From the NCBI GenBank assembly GCA_964534125.1, contig CAZHOJ010000003.1:124001-188000 (forward strand): 64,000 nucleotides of DNA. Reading direction: 5' to 3'. This document shows positions 62,308-64,000 of the stretch, piece by piece. A program made the translations under genes and the position numbers. The notes under the pieces were generated by a model that did no database searches, was not told the origin of the DNA, and saw only the letters and a program-made list of their open reading frames with translations. Source of the DNA: 2-02-FULL-55-14 sp964534125 (lineage in GTDB: Bacteria; Bacteroidota; Ignavibacteria; UBA10030). The number at the start of each line of letters is the position of its first letter. Within the stretch, counting starts at the first letter, position 1.

Positions 62308-62511
62308 ATGCCCACGTTGCCCCTGCCCGAATTCCTCGAGACCCTCAGGACGCGTTTTCCGAACCTGAAGAATTACGATGAGACGCGGTTGTTCTCTGTG
62401 CTGCTGGAGGCTGGATTCGAAGTGGAATTCGGCGTGGCGGATGATGGATCGACCAACATCACGCATCCGGAGATAACCGACGAGGTGGCGGCAAAGCTCT
62501 CGGCGATCTAA
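62308..62511 (+). CDS. Small acidic protein of unknown function
   Basis: A 67-residue protein (MPTLPLPEFLETLRTRFPNL ... VAAKLSAI), mostly helical by composition and acidic. It has a GAAGG just upstream of ATG 62308, codon use like its neighbours, and a perfect terminator 24 bp downstream. There is no motif I recognise. The gap 62113-62307 contains GC-rich palindromes (CCGGCC-T-GGCCGG) but no gene. Confidence 0.55.
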   Translation: MPTLPLPEFLETLRTRFPNLKNYDETRLFSVLLEAGFEVEFGVADDGSTNITHPEITDEVAAKLSAI

Positions 62512-62534
62512 ATACCGATGTGGATATGGCTGTC

Positions 62535-62569
62535 AGTAAAAAGCCCGTCGTTCTGACGGGCTTTTTACT
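62535..62569. terminator. Bidirectional rho-independent terminator
   Basis: A perfect 15-bp stem, AGTAAAAAGCCCGTC / GACGGGCTTTTTACT, with a 5-nt loop. It has a T run in both directions and serves the small protein gene and the convergent ABM-protein gene, whose stop codon lies inside the stem. Confidence 0.93.
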
Positions 62570-63293
62570 TTACCTCTCGTACGAACCACTCGGCGGTGAG
62601 ACAGCGGAACACCATCGAATGCTCCACGGTCTCCCCTGATGCCCCTCCGCTGGCCTCTGGCTCGAGCACGCGACGAGACCGTTCCCGTATCTCCTGCATC
62701 GACTCTGCATCGAGTATGTTCGAAGGGTCCGTGGATCCGTCCCAGAAGGACAAAACAAAGAACGAATGGTGCTGCTCGACACGATGCATCAGGAACGCAT
62801 CGATGAAACCCTTCTGCGGTGACAACAGTGACAGGATGTTCCTGCTGAAATCCTGACGGAACTCGCCGATCTTGTCGGAGCGTGATTCGAGCGAAAGCAG
62901 GTGCACAAAGTAAGGGAGCGCAGGCGGATGTTTCTGGGGCACACCGGCTTCTTCGAAACCTACGACCACAGGACGTTCAGGCGTCGGAGCGTAGTCGAGC
63001 TTGAGATCCTCCCAGGGTCCATGGCCAACCTCGCTCGAGTCCTGGAACAGATGCCTGAGGGTCGACAACAGGCGCTCGTACAGCCCGCTCTTCTCGTACT
63101 CCAGCGCCTTCTGCCGGCTCCGCCAGATGGTGATCGATGAACAGGTCTGATGACTCTTAACGTTCTGGACGAGCGCCGCGAAGAGACATCCGTCCGTCCC
63201 GCGAAGAGCGGGGATGATCCCCTGAGAGTAGATATTGGTGAGGGTGTGCACGGCCTCTCGCTTCACCCACATCATGACATTGCGTATGTACAT
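62565..63293 (-). CDS. Protein with two antibiotic-biosynthesis-monooxygenase-like (ABM) domains
   Basis: A 242-residue protein. The first ~85 residues have the ABM pattern: WVKREAVHTLTNIYSQGIIPALRGTDG ... SSITIWRSRQKALEYEKSGLY. A similar but more diverged half begins near residue 125 (FVHLLSLESRSDKIGEFRQDF ... HSFFVLSFWDGSTDP). Many ABM proteins are small oxygenases or heme-degrading enzymes, others have no known activity. Two tandem domains would form the usual dimer interface within one chain. Confidence 0.7.
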   Translation of the reverse strand: MYIRNVMMWVKREAVHTLTNIYSQGIIPALRGTDGCLFAALVQNVKSHQTCSSITIWRSRQKALEYEKSGLYERLLSTLRHLFQDSSEVGHGPWEDLKLDYAPTPERPVVVGFEEAGVPQKHPPALPYFVHLLSLESRSDKIGEFRQDFSRNILSLLSPQKGFIDAFLMHRVEQHHSFFVLSFWDGSTDPSNILDAESMQEIRERSRRVLEPEASGGASGETVEHSMVFRCLTAEWFVREVK

Positions 63294-63349
63294 GGCGTTC
63301 GCCTTTGCACATCGTATGCCACAATATTCGCAGAAGCGCGAATCCCCTC

Positions 63350-64000
63350 TTACTGCAGAAACACCTTCAATGCTGCCGAGGCACTCCTCGTGAACCTGCT
63401 GTCGTCATTACAGAGAACCGCGATGGCGCAATTCTTCTCAGGAACAAGAATGAGCATCGCAGTCCCTCCGATGGATCCTCCGGCATGGGCAACGTACAGA
63501 AGGCCATCTTCACTGCGAACGCTCCATCCTATGCTGTAGTTCACTTCTTTTCCATCCGCAGTCTGCTGAGAGGTGTACATCAGCTCCCTTCCGCCCTGCG
63601 TGAACATATCGCCGGACATGACCGCATTCGCGTAGCGGATGAGGTCCTCCGTCGTCGAGAGGAATCCTCCCCCTGCCCACTTGTAGCTGTTGTCGACCAT
63701 CGGAGCGTTCGTGTGGACATCGCCCGCCACATAGAAGGCGCTCCTGTTCCTGATGATACTGTCGGGGTACTCGGGGACCGTGGCCGTCATGCCGAGCGGA
63801 CCAAAAAGTCTGTCCTGCATGAATTCCAGGAACGGCTGTCCCGCTGCCTTCTCCATGACGGCGCTCAGGAGATTGAACCCGTACGAGGAGTACGCATACC
63901 TTGTCCCGGGCTCGAAGAGGAGCGTGTCGTCCTTGAAGATGTCCAGTCCCTCCTCCACGGTGGCATAGCGTTTCTGGCTCAGGAACTCCAGGTCACGGTA
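63350..64000 (-). CDS. Serine beta-lactamase-like hydrolase, truncated at the window edge
   Basis: The frame continues past the right edge, so only the C-terminal ~216 residues are seen. It belongs to the beta-lactamase class C/EstB-like group: TRYAYSSYGFNLLSAVMEKAAG carries the Tyr-x-x-type (YSSYGF) motif, and AHAGGSIGGTAMLIL near the C-terminus matches the third motif (HxGG). The SxxK motif would lie outside the window. A GTG at 63958 is in frame, but the upstream codons (RDLEFLSQKRYA) clearly belong to the same protein. Likely a peptidase or esterase acting outside the cytoplasm. Confidence 0.8.
   Translation of the reverse strand, partial: YRDLEFLSQKRYATVEEGLDIFKDDTLLFEPGTRYAYSSYGFNLLSAVMEKAAGQPFLEFMQDRLFGPLGMTATVPEYPDSIIRNRSAFYVAGDVHTNAPMVDNSYKWAGGGFLSTTEDLIRYANAVMSGDMFTQGGRELMYTSQQTADGKEVNYSIGWSVRSEDGLLYVAHAGGSIGGTAMLILVPEKNCAIAVLCNDDSRFTRSASAALKVFLQ

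Noticed and set aside
1..64000. CRISPR array, tRNA, rRNA or riboswitch
   Set aside because: No regularly spaced 25-40 bp repeats, no cloverleaf-like segment with conserved TTCRA loop and no known riboswitch core were seen in the gene-free stretches.

Overview
The window is GC-rich (about 60% by eye) and densely coded on both strands. It looks like a bacterium of the FCB group, most likely Ignavibacteriota/Chlorobiota or a close relative. Two large secreted proteins end in the type IX secretion (T9SS) sorting domain with the NYPNPFNPTTTI signature, one gene encodes a PorV-like outer-membrane protein, and many genes carry clear AGGAGG-type ribosome binding sites, which most Bacteroidia lack. 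No rRNA, tRNA, CRISPR array or intact transposase was found.

Layout. 1-1830: a slightly AT-richer left end with a truncated membrane protein gene, a perfect duplication of one small exported-protein gene, and remnants of a short repeat. 1897-8845: an eight-gene minus-strand operon for acyl-chain modification (desaturase, DUF1475, DUF1295, a CFA-like methyltransferase, an exported protein, an FAD oxidoreductase, DUF1365, CFA synthase). 9109-12073: ECF sigma and zinc-finger anti-sigma genes, divergent from a VWA protein. 12130-17000: a CitE-like aldolase, TerC, two purine/pyrimidine deaminases flanking a repeat cluster, and the PorV-like protein. 16955-26052: a MoeB-rhodanese fusion whose start codon is unclear, an ArnT-like glycosyltransferase, an exported prolyl oligopeptidase, phospholipase A1, two membrane proteins, and an STT3/AglB-type oligosaccharyltransferase. 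26130-41835: two T9SS cargo proteins, VanZ-like and CBM9-like proteins, two response regulators, a second ECF/anti-sigma/lipoprotein set, a YiiX-like peptidase and an M28 peptidase. 62308-64000: a small protein, a two-domain ABM protein and a truncated serine hydrolase.

The most interesting region is 42150-62112. An NtrC-like regulator lacking both the GAFTGA loop and the Walker-B glutamate is preceded by two GTTAC-N5-GTAAC palindromes and followed by five co-directional genes for exported DUF11-type proteins (1685, 374, 614 and 2273 aa) and an outer-membrane barrel (1031 aa). The 2273-aa protein carries two OmpA peptidoglycan-binding domains. Nearly every DUF11 repeat keeps a Lys/Asp/Asn set at the positions expected for an intramolecular isopeptide bond. 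Three of the proteins end in a DUF11 domain cut off before its last (Asn-bearing) strands. The mature N-termini of the 614- and 2273-aa proteins begin with exactly that kind of strand (IRNIATLTYY, IKNTATLRYS). I infer a head-to-tail, strand-complemented surface fibre anchored in the envelope. I know of no described system with this architecture.

Four intergenic arrays of 7-bp units and one inverted array of 10-bp units are scattered through the window. One heptamer array runs into the 5' end of the MoeB-like gene and replaces its expected start codon.
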